Shown: positions 27,262 to 40,476 of the stretch, piece after piece
Numbering within the stretch: position 1 is the stretch's first letter
How the letters are laid out: each line of letters opens with the position of its first letter
NCBI RefSeq assembly: GCF_900107015.1
Contig: NZ_FNOI01000001.1
Span: 560,501-624,500, forward strand
Origin: Litoreibacter albidus
Lineage (GTDB): Bacteria > Pseudomonadota > Alphaproteobacteria > Rhodobacterales > Rhodobacteraceae
Reading direction: 5' to 3'
Length of the DNA: 64,000 nucleotides
The notes under the pieces: model-generated
Seen by the model: only the letters and a program-made list of their open reading frames with translations
Told to the model about the DNA's origin: nothing
Databases searched by the model: none
Program-made: the position numbers and the translations under genes

Positions 27262-27273
27262 TGAAATATTTCA
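27262..27273. promoter_or_regulatory. Putative LacI operator upstream of TAXI gene
   Basis: TGAAAT-ATTTCA is a perfect 12-bp palindrome nine bases after the LacI stop. It shares TGAAA/TTTCA half-sites with 26253-26265, although the centre spacing differs by one base. Confidence 0.5.
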
Positions 27274-27384
27274 TGCAAAAATAATTCATCTTGCAGTTTG
27301 TTGCGCTGTTGATACCTCCTGTCGCCGTGGACGGTTTCGCGAGACTCATGCGGTCCTCCATATCAATGCAAGGAGGAGTGCATC

Positions 27385-28350
27385 ATGAAATTTACAAACC
27401 TACTGAAGCCCGCGACGTTGCTCATGGCGACTGCAGTTATGCCATTTGCGGCTGCGGCCCAAGAGCGTCTCGCCTTTGGCGCGACCAACGCCCAGAGCGC
27501 CCACTACGCGTATTTCGCGGCAATCACCAAAATCGTGAACCAAGCCTACCCCGACTATCAGGCGTCCGTTGTTGAAACCGGCGCAACCGTCGACAACCTG
27601 AAGCGCATGGCCCGTGGTCAGCTGGATATCGGCCTGATCACCACCAGCGCCTTGTACCACGCAAACAGCGGCATCAAGACGTTTGAAGGCAACCAGATCG
27701 ATTCCAAATTGCTGTGGGCATACTCGCTCGCCCCGCAAAACGTGGTCGTGCGTCAGGATTCCGGCATCACGTCGCTCGAAGATCTGGCTGGCGTTCGCTT
27801 CGGTCCGGGGCAACGTGGTAGCTCCACCGAGGCAACATCGCTTGACGTAATGGCGACCCTCGGGGTGGAGCCGGACTGGGTGCGTGGCTCAAACGGGGAA
27901 CTCGCCGCGGCGATTAAAGACAACCGCTCCGTCGGTTTTATCAAATCTGCGGTTGGTACCAAATTCGACGCGCTTACCACCGACATCGCGACCTTCACAC
28001 CCGTGCAAGTCCTGGGTCTGACAGACGATCAAGTCAGCACCATCAAAGCTGAATTGCCAGAGCTATCCGTCGTCGAAATGCCCGGCGGTGAGATGGAGAA
28101 CTCCGGACCCTACACAGCGTGGGGCTTCATGATCGGCGTCTCCGCACGCCCTGACCTGTCTGACGATGTGGCCTACGATATCGTGAAGGCCGTGATGGAA
28201 GATGACGTAGAGCAAGCAACAGCTTTCCCCACCGTGAAGGGCCAAAATCTGGCGGAGCTGACGCTGCAATACGCAACCTCCAAGCTGCATCCGGGTGCGA
28301 TCCGTTACTTTGAGGAAATCGGCCTCACAGTTCCAGACGCTCTAAAATAA
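27385..28350 (+). CDS. TAXI-family TRAP substrate-binding protein
   Basis: Periplasmic binding protein of the TAXI type, 321 residues. Signal peptide about 1-24 (LLKPATLLMATAVMPFAAAA). The mature start RLAFGATNAQSAHYAYFAAI and the central SLEDLAGVRFGPGQRGSSTE give the family. No DctP-type Arg motif was checked for. GGAGG precedes the ATG. It supplies the 4TM/12TM permease downstream, and a 14-bp hairpin lies between them. Confidence 0.9.
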   Translation: MKFTNLLKPATLLMATAVMPFAAAAQERLAFGATNAQSAHYAYFAAITKIVNQAYPDYQASVVETGATVDNLKRMARGQLDIGLITTSALYHANSGIKTFEGNQIDSKLLWAYSLAPQNVVVRQDSGITSLEDLAGVRFGPGQRGSSTEATSLDVMATLGVEPDWVRGSNGELAAAIKDNRSVGFIKSAVGTKFDALTTDIATFTPVQVLGLTDDQVSTIKAELPELSVVEMPGGEMENSGPYTAWGFMIGVSARPDLSDDVAYDIVKAVMEDDVEQATAFPTVKGQNLAELTLQYATSKLHPGAIRYFEEIGLTVPDALK

Positions 28351-28356
28351 GCCAAT

Positions 28357-28389
28357 TGCCCGATGCCGCGCTTGGCGCGGTGTCGGGCA
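28357..28389 (+). terminator. Long intergenic hairpin after the TAXI gene
   Basis: TGCCCGA (28357-28363) pairs with TCGGGCA (28383-28389) and CCGC/GCGG extends inward, with two G-T pairs between, giving about 14 pairs around CTTGG. It lies between binding-protein and permease genes. No T-run, so read as mRNA-stabilising or attenuating. Confidence 0.75.
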
Positions 28390-28414
28390 CTACCGTTCGG
28401 GGAGGACCGTAAAC

Positions 28415-30331
28415 GTGTCACATATTTCGGAAGATGTTGTCGCGCCATCGTCGCGGCTAGACTGGATTGCCGCGGCGCTTGCGGTCGGTATCGGATTGTT
28501 CGTGTTCTACACGTCGTTCTTCGGCTCCTTCGAGACACTGATCCAACGCGCGGTATTTGTGGCCATGATTGTCCCCCTCAGCGTGCTGCTGTTCCCGCTT
28601 GGCAAAGGCCGCGTATGGCGGCCCCTTGGCGCGGTGATCGATATCGCGATATCGGGCTTTGTGATCGTCGCCGCAGGCTACATCGTGATGAACTTCGAGC
28701 GCATCATGAACGATCTCCCTTTCGCCGAGCAGATCGACATCATCTTGGGCTTCGGCACGCTGTTGATCATTCTGGAAATGGCCCGCCGCAGCGCCTCTCT
28801 CGTGTTTCCGCTGATCGTTGGCGGCGTCGTCGTCTACGCCTTCCTTGGTGACAAAATCCCCGGATCGTTCGGCCACCGTGGCTTCGACGCAGGCTACTTG
28901 GCGGAGGTGATCTTCCTGTCGGATCGTGGGTTGTGGGGCATGCTTGTGTCCATTGCGTCGACGACCTTGGCGGCCTTTATCTTGTTCGGCGCGTTGCTGC
29001 TGCACACGGGTGCGGGGCAAACCTTCTTTGACCTAAGCGCGCGGGCAGGGGGCAAAAGCCCCGGCGGCGCGGCCAAGATCGCGACCATCGCGTCGGGGCT
29101 GTTCGGCTCGATCTCCGGCTCCTCGGTGGCCAACATCGCGACCACCGGCAACTTCACTATCCCGCTGATGAAAAGCCTCCGCTACCCAGCCCCTTTCGCG
29201 GGGGCGGTTGAGGCCGTTGCCTCGACTGGTGGTCAATTGGCCCCGCCCATCATGGGGACAGCAGCCTTTGTGATGGCCGAACTTGTGGGGGTGAACTACT
29301 GGACCATCGCAGCCGTCGCCATACTGCCCGCGTTCTTGTTCTACCTTGGCGTGTTCACCACCGTCCACCTTATCGCCAAGCGAACTGGCCTTGGCGCGGT
29401 TGACCAAAGCGAGTTGCCAGACTGGCGTGAGGCGCTGAACTGGCGCCGTATGAGCCCGATCATCGCGGGCGTTGCGGGGCTGGCGTTTGGTATCTTTAAC
29501 GGCAACTCCATCCAGCTGACCGCGTGCTACGGCATGGTCGGGATCATCGGGGCCTACACTGTCGCCACGCTCGTTTCCGGTGGGACAATCCGCGAAGTGG
29601 TTCTGACCCTGCTGCGTGCGCTCGAAGACGGCGGCAGAGGCGTGGTGATCGTGGGTATCTTGCTGGTCGCGGCGCAGGTCTTTGTGGCCATCGTCAACCT
29701 TACCGGTGTCGGCGTCGCTGTCACATCCTCCATCTTGGCGCTGGCCGAGGGCAACCTGATCGCTATCGCGCTGATCATGGCGGTGGTCTGTCTGATCGCG
29801 GGGATGGGGCTGCCCACATCTGCGGCCTATGTCTTGGTCGCGGCGGTATTCGCGCCCGTGCTGATCCAGCAAGGGTTGGAGCCGATCACTGTCCACCTCT
29901 TCGTTCTTTATTACGCGGTGCTTTCCGTGATCACGCCACCGGTTTGCGTGGCGGTGTTTGTCGCCGCGACGGTAGCAAAAACAAGCTGGACGGGCGTTGC
30001 CAGCCAGTCGCTGCGCCTTGGGGTGACGGCTTACGCGATCCCCATGCTGATGCTGATCTATCCGGGCCTGTTGCTGCAAGGCGGCGGCGCGTCCATCGCC
30101 ATGGCCGTGCTGGCGGGCGTTGGTTTCACCCTGAGCGTCGCAGCCTTCTTCGCGGGTCAGCCGATCTTCGGGCGGTTCACATCGTTACTCTGGGCCGTGC
30201 CCGCAGTGCTGCTGCTCTTCCCACATTGGCCCGCGACCATCACCGGCGCCTGCCTTGTTGCCGTGTTCTGGGTCTTGTCCAAACGCAGCGCCGACGCAGC
30301 GTTCATCGCTACACCACAACAGGAGGCATAG
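28415..30331 (+). CDS. TRAP transporter fused 4TM/12TM permease (TAXI type)
   Basis: A 638-residue inner-membrane permease joining the small (DctQ-like, about four helices, residues 1-150) and large (DctM-like, about twelve helices) subunits. Typical regions are GLFGSISGSSVANIATTGNF near 228, GQLAPPIMGTAAFVMAELVGVNY near 270 (split here as STGGQLAPPIMGTAAF) and GMGLPTSAAYVLVAAVFAPVL near 466. Uptake is coupled to Na+ or H+ and supplied by the TAXI protein. Start is GTG with GGGAGG nearby. Ends two bases before the aldolase ATG. Confidence 0.93.
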   Translation: MSHISEDVVAPSSRLDWIAAALAVGIGLFVFYTSFFGSFETLIQRAVFVAMIVPLSVLLFPLGKGRVWRPLGAVIDIAISGFVIVAAGYIVMNFERIMNDLPFAEQIDIILGFGTLLIILEMARRSASLVFPLIVGGVVVYAFLGDKIPGSFGHRGFDAGYLAEVIFLSDRGLWGMLVSIASTTLAAFILFGALLLHTGAGQTFFDLSARAGGKSPGGAAKIATIASGLFGSISGSSVANIATTGNFTIPLMKSLRYPAPFAGAVEAVASTGGQLAPPIMGTAAFVMAELVGVNYWTIAAVAILPAFLFYLGVFTTVHLIAKRTGLGAVDQSELPDWREALNWRRMSPIIAGVAGLAFGIFNGNSIQLTACYGMVGIIGAYTVATLVSGGTIREVVLTLLRALEDGGRGVVIVGILLVAAQVFVAIVNLTGVGVAVTSSILALAEGNLIAIALIMAVVCLIAGMGLPTSAAYVLVAAVFAPVLIQQGLEPITVHLFVLYYAVLSVITPPVCVAVFVAATVAKTSWTGVASQSLRLGVTAYAIPMLMLIYPGLLLQGGGASIAMAVLAGVGFTLSVAAFFAGQPIFGRFTSLLWAVPAVLLLFPHWPATITGACLVAVFWVLSKRSADAAFIATPQQEA

Positions 30332-30332
30332 A

Positions 30333-31112
30333 ATGACTGTAAATTCCGACTTCAAAGCCAAGCTCGTCGCCAAAGAGCCGTTGCTGGGGACATTTATCAA
30401 AACCCCGCATCCGATCATTATCGAGATCATGGCCCATGCAGGGTTCGACTTTCTAGTGATCGACGCGGAGCACGCGCCGTTCGACCGGACCACCATCGAC
30501 ATGATGTTGATCGCCGCGCGTGCGGAGGGCTGTCCGATTATTGTGCGGGTGCCAACCTCCAGCCCTGACTGGGTGCTGAACATCTTGGATGCAGGCGCCG
30601 CGGGCATCATGGTGCCCCACGTTGAGACGGCCGCGCAGGCGCAAGCCTTGGCGCAGTCCGTGACCTACGGGCCGGGGGGGCGCGGTTTTGCGGGCACCTC
30701 CCGCGCTGCTGAATATGCACGGCGACCTCTGGCGGAACATCTCGCCCGTGCCCGCGATGAGGTCTCACTCATCTGTCAAATCGAAGATCCCGACGGTGTG
30801 ATCAATCACGCGGAAATCGCGGCAGTTGACGGCGTGGATGCGCTGTTCATCGGGCGGGCTGATTTGGCCGTGTCGCATGGCTACAGCGATTTCTTCGCCC
30901 CTGAAGTCGCCGATATGACCACCGAAATTCTTGGCAACACTGACACCGCAACCGGTCTGTACTGCCCCCCGACGGAGGAGCTTGGGCCGCTACAGGCGGT
31001 GGGTGGCTCGCTCTTTGTTGTCGGCTCGGAGCACAGCCTGATGACCTCAGGCGGGCTTAGCCTTTCCCAAAAATTTAACGCAGTTCGCAGCGCGAAGGAG
31101 ACATTGAAATGA
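30333..31112 (+). CDS. HpcH/HpaI-family class II aldolase
   Basis: A 259-residue metal-dependent pyruvate aldolase. Typical marks are [23 protein letters not shown] (shortened), [11 protein letters not shown] with the metal-binding region, and GRADLAVS near 170 plus [11 protein letters not shown] near 90. Members cleave 2-keto-3-deoxy or 4-hydroxy-2-keto acids to pyruvate and an aldehyde. AGGAGG supports the ATG at 30333. It is coupled to the next gene by an ATGA overlap, so the aldehyde produced is probably oxidised by the HDH-like enzyme. Confidence 0.88.
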   Translation: MTVNSDFKAKLVAKEPLLGTFIKTPHPIIIEIMAHAGFDFLVIDAEHAPFDRTTIDMMLIAARAEGCPIIVRVPTSSPDWVLNILDAGAAGIMVPHVETAAQAQALAQSVTYGPGGRGFAGTSRAAEYARRPLAEHLARARDEVSLICQIEDPDGVINHAEIAAVDGVDALFIGRADLAVSHGYSDFFAPEVADMTTEILGNTDTATGLYCPPTEELGPLQAVGGSLFVVGSEHSLMTSGGLSLSQKFNAVRSAKETLK

Positions 31113-32443
31113 CCATTACTTACCTCAAGCGGGGCAAACCCGAAGCGGACCGCGCGGACGACGATGCCCAGACCCGTGCCGTGGTAGAGGCCACTTTGAA
31201 GGATATCGAAGCACGTGGTGACGACGCTGTGCGCGAGTTGTCCGAAAAATTTGACGGCTATTCGCCCGTGTCCTTTCGCCTGTCCGAGAGCGAGATCGAG
31301 GCCTTGATGGCCCAAGTTACCCCGCAAGAAATGCACGACATCAAATTCGCACAAGAACAAGTGCGCAAGTTCGCGCAGGCGCAACGGGACTCCATGCTGG
31401 ATATCGAGGTCGAAACCCTTCCGGGCGTGATCCTTGGCCACAAGAACATCCCCGTGCAATCTGTCGGCTGCTACGTGCCGGGTGGCAAGTTCCCGATGGT
31501 GGCATCCGCGCATATGTCGGTCGCGACGGCCTCCGTCGCGGGTGTGCCGCGCATTATCGCCTGCACGCCGCCGTTCAACGGTGCGCCAAACCCTGCGGTG
31601 ATTGCGGCGATGCATCTGGGCGGCGCCCATGAAATCTATGTCATGGGCGGCATTCAGGCGATTGGCGCAATGGCGATCGGAACGCAGACCATTGATCCCG
31701 TTCACCTGCTGGTTGGTCCGGGCAACGCCTTTGTCGCAGAAGCCAAGCGCCAGTTGTTTGGTCGCGTGGGCATCGACCTTTTCGCGGGGCCGACAGAGAC
31801 CATGGTGATTGCAGACGACACTGCGGCCGACGCCGAACTATGCGCAACAGATTTGCTGGGGCAGGCGGAGCATGGCTACAACAGCCCTTGCGTGTTGCTC
31901 ACCAACTCGTTGACGCTGGCCGAAGACACATTGGCCGAGGTCGACCGCTTGCTGGGCATCTTGCCCACGGAACCAACAGCGCGCGTATCTTGGGACACCT
32001 ACGGCGAGGTGATCGTGTGCGACACCTACGACGAGATGCTTGCCGTGGCCGACGATTACGCGTCCGAGCACGTGCAAGTGATGACCGACCGCGACGACTG
32101 GTTCTTGGAAAACATGACCTGCTACGGGGCCTTGTTCCTTGGCCCGCGCACCAACGTTGCGAACGGCGACAAGGTGATCGGAACGAACCACACACTGCCG
32201 ACCAAGAAGGCGGGGCGCTACACGGGCGGGCTATGGGTCGGCAAATACCTGAAGACCCATTCCTACCAGAAGGTCATGACGGACGAGGCTGCGGCGATGA
32301 TCGGCGAATACGGCTCGCGCTTGTGCATGCTCGAAGGCTTCGTGGGCCACGCGGAGCAATGCAACGTGCGCGTGCGCCGCTACGGCGGCACGAATGTCCC
32401 CTACGGCGAAGGCGCGCCTGTCCACCGCATCGCTGCCGAATAA
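31109..32443 (+). CDS. Histidinol-dehydrogenase-superfamily enzyme (HpsN-like)
   Basis: A 444-residue zinc/NAD oxidoreductase. The histidinol dehydrogenase zinc and catalytic set is present: Gln/His in [14 protein letters not shown] near 252, SEHVQVMTD with catalytic Glu-His near 315, Asp and His in [13 protein letters not shown] near 352-358, and His in [10 protein letters not shown] near 412. Context argues against histidine synthesis: it is in a TRAP/aldolase operon. The extended tail ([19 protein letters not shown]) and the [13 protein letters not shown] motif fit the group with HpsN, which takes dihydroxypropanesulfonate to sulfolactate. It can make two successive oxidations of a primary alcohol or aldehyde; the substrate is not known. 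Confidence 0.82.
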   Translation: MTITYLKRGKPEADRADDDAQTRAVVEATLKDIEARGDDAVRELSEKFDGYSPVSFRLSESEIEALMAQVTPQEMHDIKFAQEQVRKFAQAQRDSMLDIEVETLPGVILGHKNIPVQSVGCYVPGGKFPMVASAHMSVATASVAGVPRIIACTPPFNGAPNPAVIAAMHLGGAHEIYVMGGIQAIGAMAIGTQTIDPVHLLVGPGNAFVAEAKRQLFGRVGIDLFAGPTETMVIADDTAADAELCATDLLGQAEHGYNSPCVLLTNSLTLAEDTLAEVDRLLGILPTEPTARVSWDTYGEVIVCDTYDEMLAVADDYASEHVQVMTDRDDWFLENMTCYGALFLGPRTNVANGDKVIGTNHTLPTKKAGRYTGGLWVGKYLKTHSYQKVMTDEAAAMIGEYGSRLCMLEGFVGHAEQCNVRVRRYGGTNVPYGEGAPVHRIAAE

Positions 32444-32498
32444 ACCGTCCAAGGCGCGACGTCTTTGAGGGCGTCGCGCTTCCTATGAAGGAGTTGCC

Positions 32499-33257
32499 AT
32501 GACCCTGCCGAAATCCCCCTCCCAACGTCTTGACGGCAAACGCGCGCTTGTAACAGGCGCGTCCTCCGGCATCGGGCAGGGCTGTGCAGTTGCCTTGGCG
32601 GAGGCGGGGGCGCATGTGGTCTGCGCCGCGCGCGGCGTGGAAAAGCTGCAAGCCACGGTGGACGCGGTGGCGCGGGAAGGCTGGTCGGCAGAGGCCGTGG
32701 CCTTGGACATGGGTGACTTGGACGCCTTGGCAACCATGCTGGGCGGGCAAGCCCCCTTTGACGTGGTGGTGAACTCGGCGGGGCTTGCGCGCCACGGACC
32801 TGCGTTCGAGACCACGCCGGAAGATTTTGACGCGGCGATGGGTCTGAACCTGCGTGCGGCCTATTTTCTATCCGTGGGCGCAGCCAAGGGAATGCGGGGC
32901 AAGGGCGGCTCCATCATTCATATCTCCAGCCAGATGGGTCACGTGGGCGGCGTTGACCGTGCGGTGTACTGCGCGGCCAAACACGGGCTGGAAGGCATGG
33001 TAAAGTCCATGGCCATCGAGTGGGGGCGCGAGAACATCCGCATCAACACAATCTGCCCGACATTCATCCGCACACCTTTGACGGCTGGGACATTTGACGA
33101 TCCGGAACGCGCCGCGTGGATCGCGGATAAAATCAAACTCGGCCGCGTCGGAGAGGTAGAGGACATCATGGGGGCCGTCGCCTATCTGGCGTCCGACGCA
33201 TCCGCAATGGTCACGGGCACGTCGATGCTGATCGACGGCGGCTGGACCGCAGGGTAG
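32499..33257 (+). CDS. SDR-family oxidoreductase
   Basis: A 252-residue classical short-chain dehydrogenase. NAD(P) motif TGASSGIGQGCAVALAEAG at about 19-37, NSAGLA near 91, catalytic Ser in HISSQMG near 144, and Tyr/Lys in YCAAKHG near 157-161. C-terminal VTGTSMLIDGGW is usual. AAGGAG precedes the ATG. It belongs to the TRAP/aldolase/HDH operon; sugar-acid (gluconate-5-dehydrogenase-like) dehydrogenase is a reasonable class, substrate unknown. Confidence 0.87.
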   Translation: MTLPKSPSQRLDGKRALVTGASSGIGQGCAVALAEAGAHVVCAARGVEKLQATVDAVAREGWSAEAVALDMGDLDALATMLGGQAPFDVVVNSAGLARHGPAFETTPEDFDAAMGLNLRAAYFLSVGAAKGMRGKGGSIIHISSQMGHVGGVDRAVYCAAKHGLEGMVKSMAIEWGRENIRINTICPTFIRTPLTAGTFDDPERAAWIADKIKLGRVGEVEDIMGAVAYLASDASAMVTGTSMLIDGGWTAG

Positions 33258-33290
33258 CCACCTTCACGCGTCCTACGTATTGCAAATGAA

Positions 33291-33330
33291 AAAGGCCGCG
33301 CCTCGGTTTAGAGGCGCAGCCTTTCTTTTT
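33291..33330. terminator. Bidirectional intrinsic terminator
   Basis: AAAGGC-c-GCGCCTC (33291-33304), loop GGTTTA, GAGGCGC-a-GCCTTT (33311-33324), with A-rich left flank and TTTTT on the right. It separates the convergent SDR and icd genes. Confidence 0.85.
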
Positions 33331-33346
33331 ACTTGGCTCAGGCGAT

Positions 33347-35536
<2,190 letters not shown>

Positions 35537-35699
35537 AGGGGAACCTCTTGAGTTGAGTTGGCCGTGTCTTACCGGATGCGAGAGGTGCCGTCTACAGTAT
35601 GCCGTGGTATACGGTGTTAATAATAGGGGGCGGGGCAATTTGTCCCGCAGCAGATAACGCTGGGGCCGCTGGGCATTGCAGTAGGCGCCGCGACGCTGC

Positions 35700-36596
35700 T
35701 TAGCGGGCTGCTGTGCCGACCTCTCTGAACAGTTGGGCGATGCCAGTCAGGTGCTGCGCCAAAGGGTTCGTGTTGCGCCATACCATGCCGATTGTGCGCG
35801 ACGGCTGGGGGGCGGGCAGGTGGGACACCGACACGGCGGCGGAGCGCGTCTCAATGCCGACGGCCATGTCAGGGATCAGGGTCACGCCGATCCCTGCGCC
35901 AACCATCTGGACCAACGTGGAGAGGGAACTTGCCTCCATCAAATCGCGGGGCCGAGAGGGGGACAGGTTGCAATAAGATATCGCCTGATCGCGAAAGCAG
36001 TGCCCTTCCTCGAGCAGCAGCAGCCGCATTTCCCGAAGCATGTCGGAACTGGGCACGGGCTTATCCGCGTCAGCAAGCGGGCGCACCAGCACGAAATCCT
36101 CGTCAAATAAGGCCACCTCTGTCAGCGATGGTTCTGACACGGGCAGGGCAACAATCGCCGCGTCTAGGCGGCCATCCAGCAGATCGTGGATCAGTCGCTG
36201 TGTGACAGCTTCGCGCGGGTGCGGGTCCAGATCGGGGTGGTGTTGGGCCAGCCGTTTTACGAAGGCGGGCAGAAGGTAGGGCGCAATCGTAGGTATGATC
36301 CCGATGCGGAAGGGGCCGGACAGATCATCGCGGGAGGCGCGCGCAAGATCGCCCAATTCATCAACGGAGCGCAGCACCTCACGGGCGCGGGCGGCGAATT
36401 CTTCGCCCAACCGCGTCAGGCGGATCTGGCGGGCGCTGCGTTCAATCAACGGTGCGCCAAGAAGACGCTCCAGCTCTTTCATCTGAACGGAGAGTGCGGG
36501 CTGCGAGATAAAGCATACATCTGCGGCCCTGCCAAAGTGCTGGTGATGCGCGAGCGCCTCGAAATATCGCAGGTGTTTTAGGGTGATCTGACTCAT
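35700..36596 (-). CDS. oxyR: Hydrogen peroxide regulator OxyR
   Basis: LysR-type peroxide sensor, 298 residues. The helix-turn-helix is near 19-40 ([20 protein letters not shown]). The redox pair is Cys200 and Cys209 in [12 protein letters not shown], matching the OxyR Cys199/Cys208 spacing. It is divergent from katG, its classic target, across a 156-base region holding an AT-rich palindromic site. Confidence 0.96.
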   Translation of the reverse strand: MSQITLKHLRYFEALAHHQHFGRAADVCFISQPALSVQMKELERLLGAPLIERSARQIRLTRLGEEFAARAREVLRSVDELGDLARASRDDLSGPFRIGIIPTIAPYLLPAFVKRLAQHHPDLDPHPREAVTQRLIHDLLDGRLDAAIVALPVSEPSLTEVALFDEDFVLVRPLADADKPVPSSDMLREMRLLLLEEGHCFRDQAISYCNLSPSRPRDLMEASSLSTLVQMVGAGIGVTLIPDMAVGIETRSAAVSVSHLPAPQPSRTIGMVWRNTNPLAQHLTGIAQLFREVGTAAR

Positions 36597-36604
36597 AGGG
36601 TCAG

Positions 36605-36642
36605 ATTATAGATACTATTAGAAAATACAAATTTTAACTATC
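36605..36642. promoter_or_regulatory. Putative OxyR binding region between oxyR and katG
   Basis: An AT-rich stretch with ATAG (36608-36611) and CTAT (36615-36618 and 36638-36641), and GATA (36611-36614) with TATC (36639-36642), resembles the extended OxyR consensus of ATAG/CTAT quartets, though spacing departs from it. Position between the divergent genes supports the role. Confidence 0.5.
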
Positions 36643-36659
36643 GAAACCGCTGCCTATAA

Positions 36660-38927
<2,268 letters not shown>

Positions 38928-38943
38928 ACTGCCCCATAGTAGC

Positions 38944-38973
38944 CCGCCGCGCGGCCAATTGGTCGCGCGGCGG
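38944..38973. terminator. Strong hairpin between katG and Usp gene
   Basis: CCGCCGCGCG (38944-38953) pairs with CGCGCGGCGG (38964-38973); inner G-T and two C-G pairs close on an AATT loop, about 13 pairs. It lies between convergent genes; only a short ATTT follows. Confidence 0.75.
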
Positions 38974-38981
38974 ATTTGGCG

Positions 38982-39836
38982 TTAGTGCGCCATAAAGACC
39001 GGCGTGTCGCGCTGTTCTGCGAGGCTCGCAGTGGTGCCACCAAACAGGCTTTCGCGCAGGCGTGAATGGCCGTAAGCACCCGCGACCAGCAGGTCCGCGC
39101 CCACTTCCGCAACCCGTTCAAGAATGCAGGTGGCCACGTCTTTGCCGCCACTTGGGTGCTGCTCCACCGTGACGCTGCACCCGTGGTGTGTTAGCCACTT
39201 CCCGATGTCTGAGCCTGGGTTCTCGCCGTCCGCCATCTCGCTCATGTCGGGATCAAAGCATGCGATGGTGACGGATTTTGCGGCTTTCAGGATCGGCAAA
39301 GCCTGCCTTACCGCGCGCGAGGCGGGCAGGCTGGTGTTCCACGCGATCAGCACGTTTTGTGCAGTCAGCGATTTCTGGCCAGCATCATCATTGATAACAA
39401 CGGGGGCGCCAGCGTTGAACAACAGGCCTTGAAGCACGTTCTTGAAGGTTTGAGGGTCGTCGCGCAGGCTGTTGCAGATAAACGATAAATCGCAAACACG
39501 TGCGCGCCATGCGACCAGATCGGATAAGCCCGCAGGCTCCGCATAGGCGGAGGTAACGTCCCCCGACAGGCCTTCGTCGGACAGCATGTCCTCTATCTGG
39601 TCAATCTTTGCTTTCAAATCGCTGTTGGTCTGGGTCACGGCAACCTGCCATGTATCGGGCACCACGGGCGTGCTATAGGGCAGCATCCCGACGCCGTAGC
39701 TTGGCAGGCGCGGAATTGCGCCGACGGCCAGATAGGCCAGGTGCAGGTTCTTGGCGCGGGCAACGTCTGCGATTGGTTGCAAGGTTTTGTTGGCACAAGA
39801 TGCGCCGATAACAGTCAAGATCGTTGAGTTTTCCAT
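38982..39836 (-). CDS. Universal stress protein, two UspA domains
   Basis: A 284-residue cytoplasmic protein with two UspA-like halves (about 1-140 and 150-284). The second ends VGADLLVAGAYGHSRLRESLFGG, where G-x2-G-x9-G(S/T)-type ATP-binding glycines are partly kept (GAYGHSRLRESLFGGTTAS). The first lacks an obvious nucleotide motif. GAGG precedes ATG. Usp proteins aid survival under starvation, oxidative and anoxic stress. It is convergent with katG and divergent from the DUF442 gene with an FNR-type box between. Confidence 0.9.
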   Translation of the reverse strand: MENSTILTVIGASCANKTLQPIADVARAKNLHLAYLAVGAIPRLPSYGVGMLPYSTPVVPDTWQVAVTQTNSDLKAKIDQIEDMLSDEGLSGDVTSAYAEPAGLSDLVAWRARVCDLSFICNSLRDDPQTFKNVLQGLLFNAGAPVVINDDAGQKSLTAQNVLIAWNTSLPASRAVRQALPILKAAKSVTIACFDPDMSEMADGENPGSDIGKWLTHHGCSVTVEQHPSGGKDVATCILERVAEVGADLLVAGAYGHSRLRESLFGGTTASLAEQRDTPVFMAH

Positions 39837-39978
39837 GTCTTATACCTCGTTTCTGTTTGACGCTGAGTCTATCACATCGCGGCCGCCCTGTATTGAGGCA
39901 GCGCAAATCTGGCCCGCCCAGTCGGCGGTATGATGCGCGGTTGGGTGAGTTGGCGTGTTTTCGTAAGCAGAGCGACGT

Positions 39979-39992
39979 TTGACCTAGATTAA
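39979..39992 (+). promoter_or_regulatory. FNR/FnrL-type box
   Basis: TTGAC-CTAG-ATTAA (39979-39992) matches the FNR-family consensus TTGAT-N4-ATCAA at 8 of 10 bases. TATGCT (40016-40021) is spaced so that a start near 40027 would place the box at about -41.5, the class II activator position, for the DUF442 gene. The Usp gene diverges from the same region. Confidence 0.55.
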
Positions 39993-40077
39993 AGTCCGGC
40001 ATCGCCGATGGCGCTATGCTTGGGCCAGCTCTTTCGCGCTGTGATAGTGCGCTTCGTATTTTGTGGAGGATGACCAG

Positions 40078-40416
40078 ATGATCGAAACCAAGAAATTTAC
40101 GCCGGAAATTAGCGTGTGCGCGCAGCCCTCGGTCAAAGACATCGCGCTGCTGCACACGTTGGGGTTCAAATCCATTGTATGTAACCGCCCCGACGGGGAG
40201 GCCATTGACCAAAGCTTGTATAGCGAGATCGCGCAGACCTGCGCCTATGCTGGTTTAAAAACAGCTTATCTGCCGGTTTCAGCCGACGGGCCAACTGCGA
40301 AGGACACGGCGCATATGGCGGAGCTTTTGAAGTCTTTGCCGCCGCCGGTTCTGGCCTACTGCAAGAACGGGGCGAGAAGTGAAGCGCTGGTCAACGCGGT
40401 GACTGCCAAGGCGTGA
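40078..40416 (+). CDS. DUF442 / TIGR01244-type phosphatase-fold protein
   Basis: A 112-residue cytoplasmic protein with a dual-specificity-phosphatase-like fold, the family often called TIGR01244 sulfur transferase. The active loop is YCKNGARS with Cys95 and Arg100, a short CX4R loop as in this group; the N-terminal motif CAQPSVKDIALLHTLGF is also usual. ATG at 40078 is chosen since GGAGG sits eight bases upstream; an in-frame GTG at 40063 overlaps the Shine-Dalgarno. Members are linked to sulfide or persulfide chemistry, but the substrate is unproven. Likely under FNR-type control. Confidence 0.86.
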   Translation: MIETKKFTPEISVCAQPSVKDIALLHTLGFKSIVCNRPDGEAIDQSLYSEIAQTCAYAGLKTAYLPVSADGPTAKDTAHMAELLKSLPPPVLAYCKNGARSEALVNAVTAKA

Positions 40417-40426
40417 GACTACAAAA

Positions 40427-40451
40427 GGGCGCACCAAGACGTGGCGCGCCC
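40427..40451. terminator. Hairpin between convergent DUF442 and dctM genes
   Basis: GGGCGC (40427-40432) and GCGCCC (40446-40451) with inner CCA/TGG. A-rich left flank and TCTTT on the right give a bidirectional terminator layout. Confidence 0.65.
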
Positions 40452-40476
40452 TCTTTGGGTGTATGCGTGCTGCGGC

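Noticed and set aside
29033-30079. A 348-codon minus-strand open frame opposite the TRAP permease
   Set aside because: Arg/Gln/Asp-rich antisense shadow with no recognisable domain.
31109-32443. True histidinol dehydrogenase for histidine synthesis (hisD)
   Set aside because: It sits in a TRAP/aldolase operon with no other his genes and has the tail seen in the HpsN-like group; listed as superfamily only.
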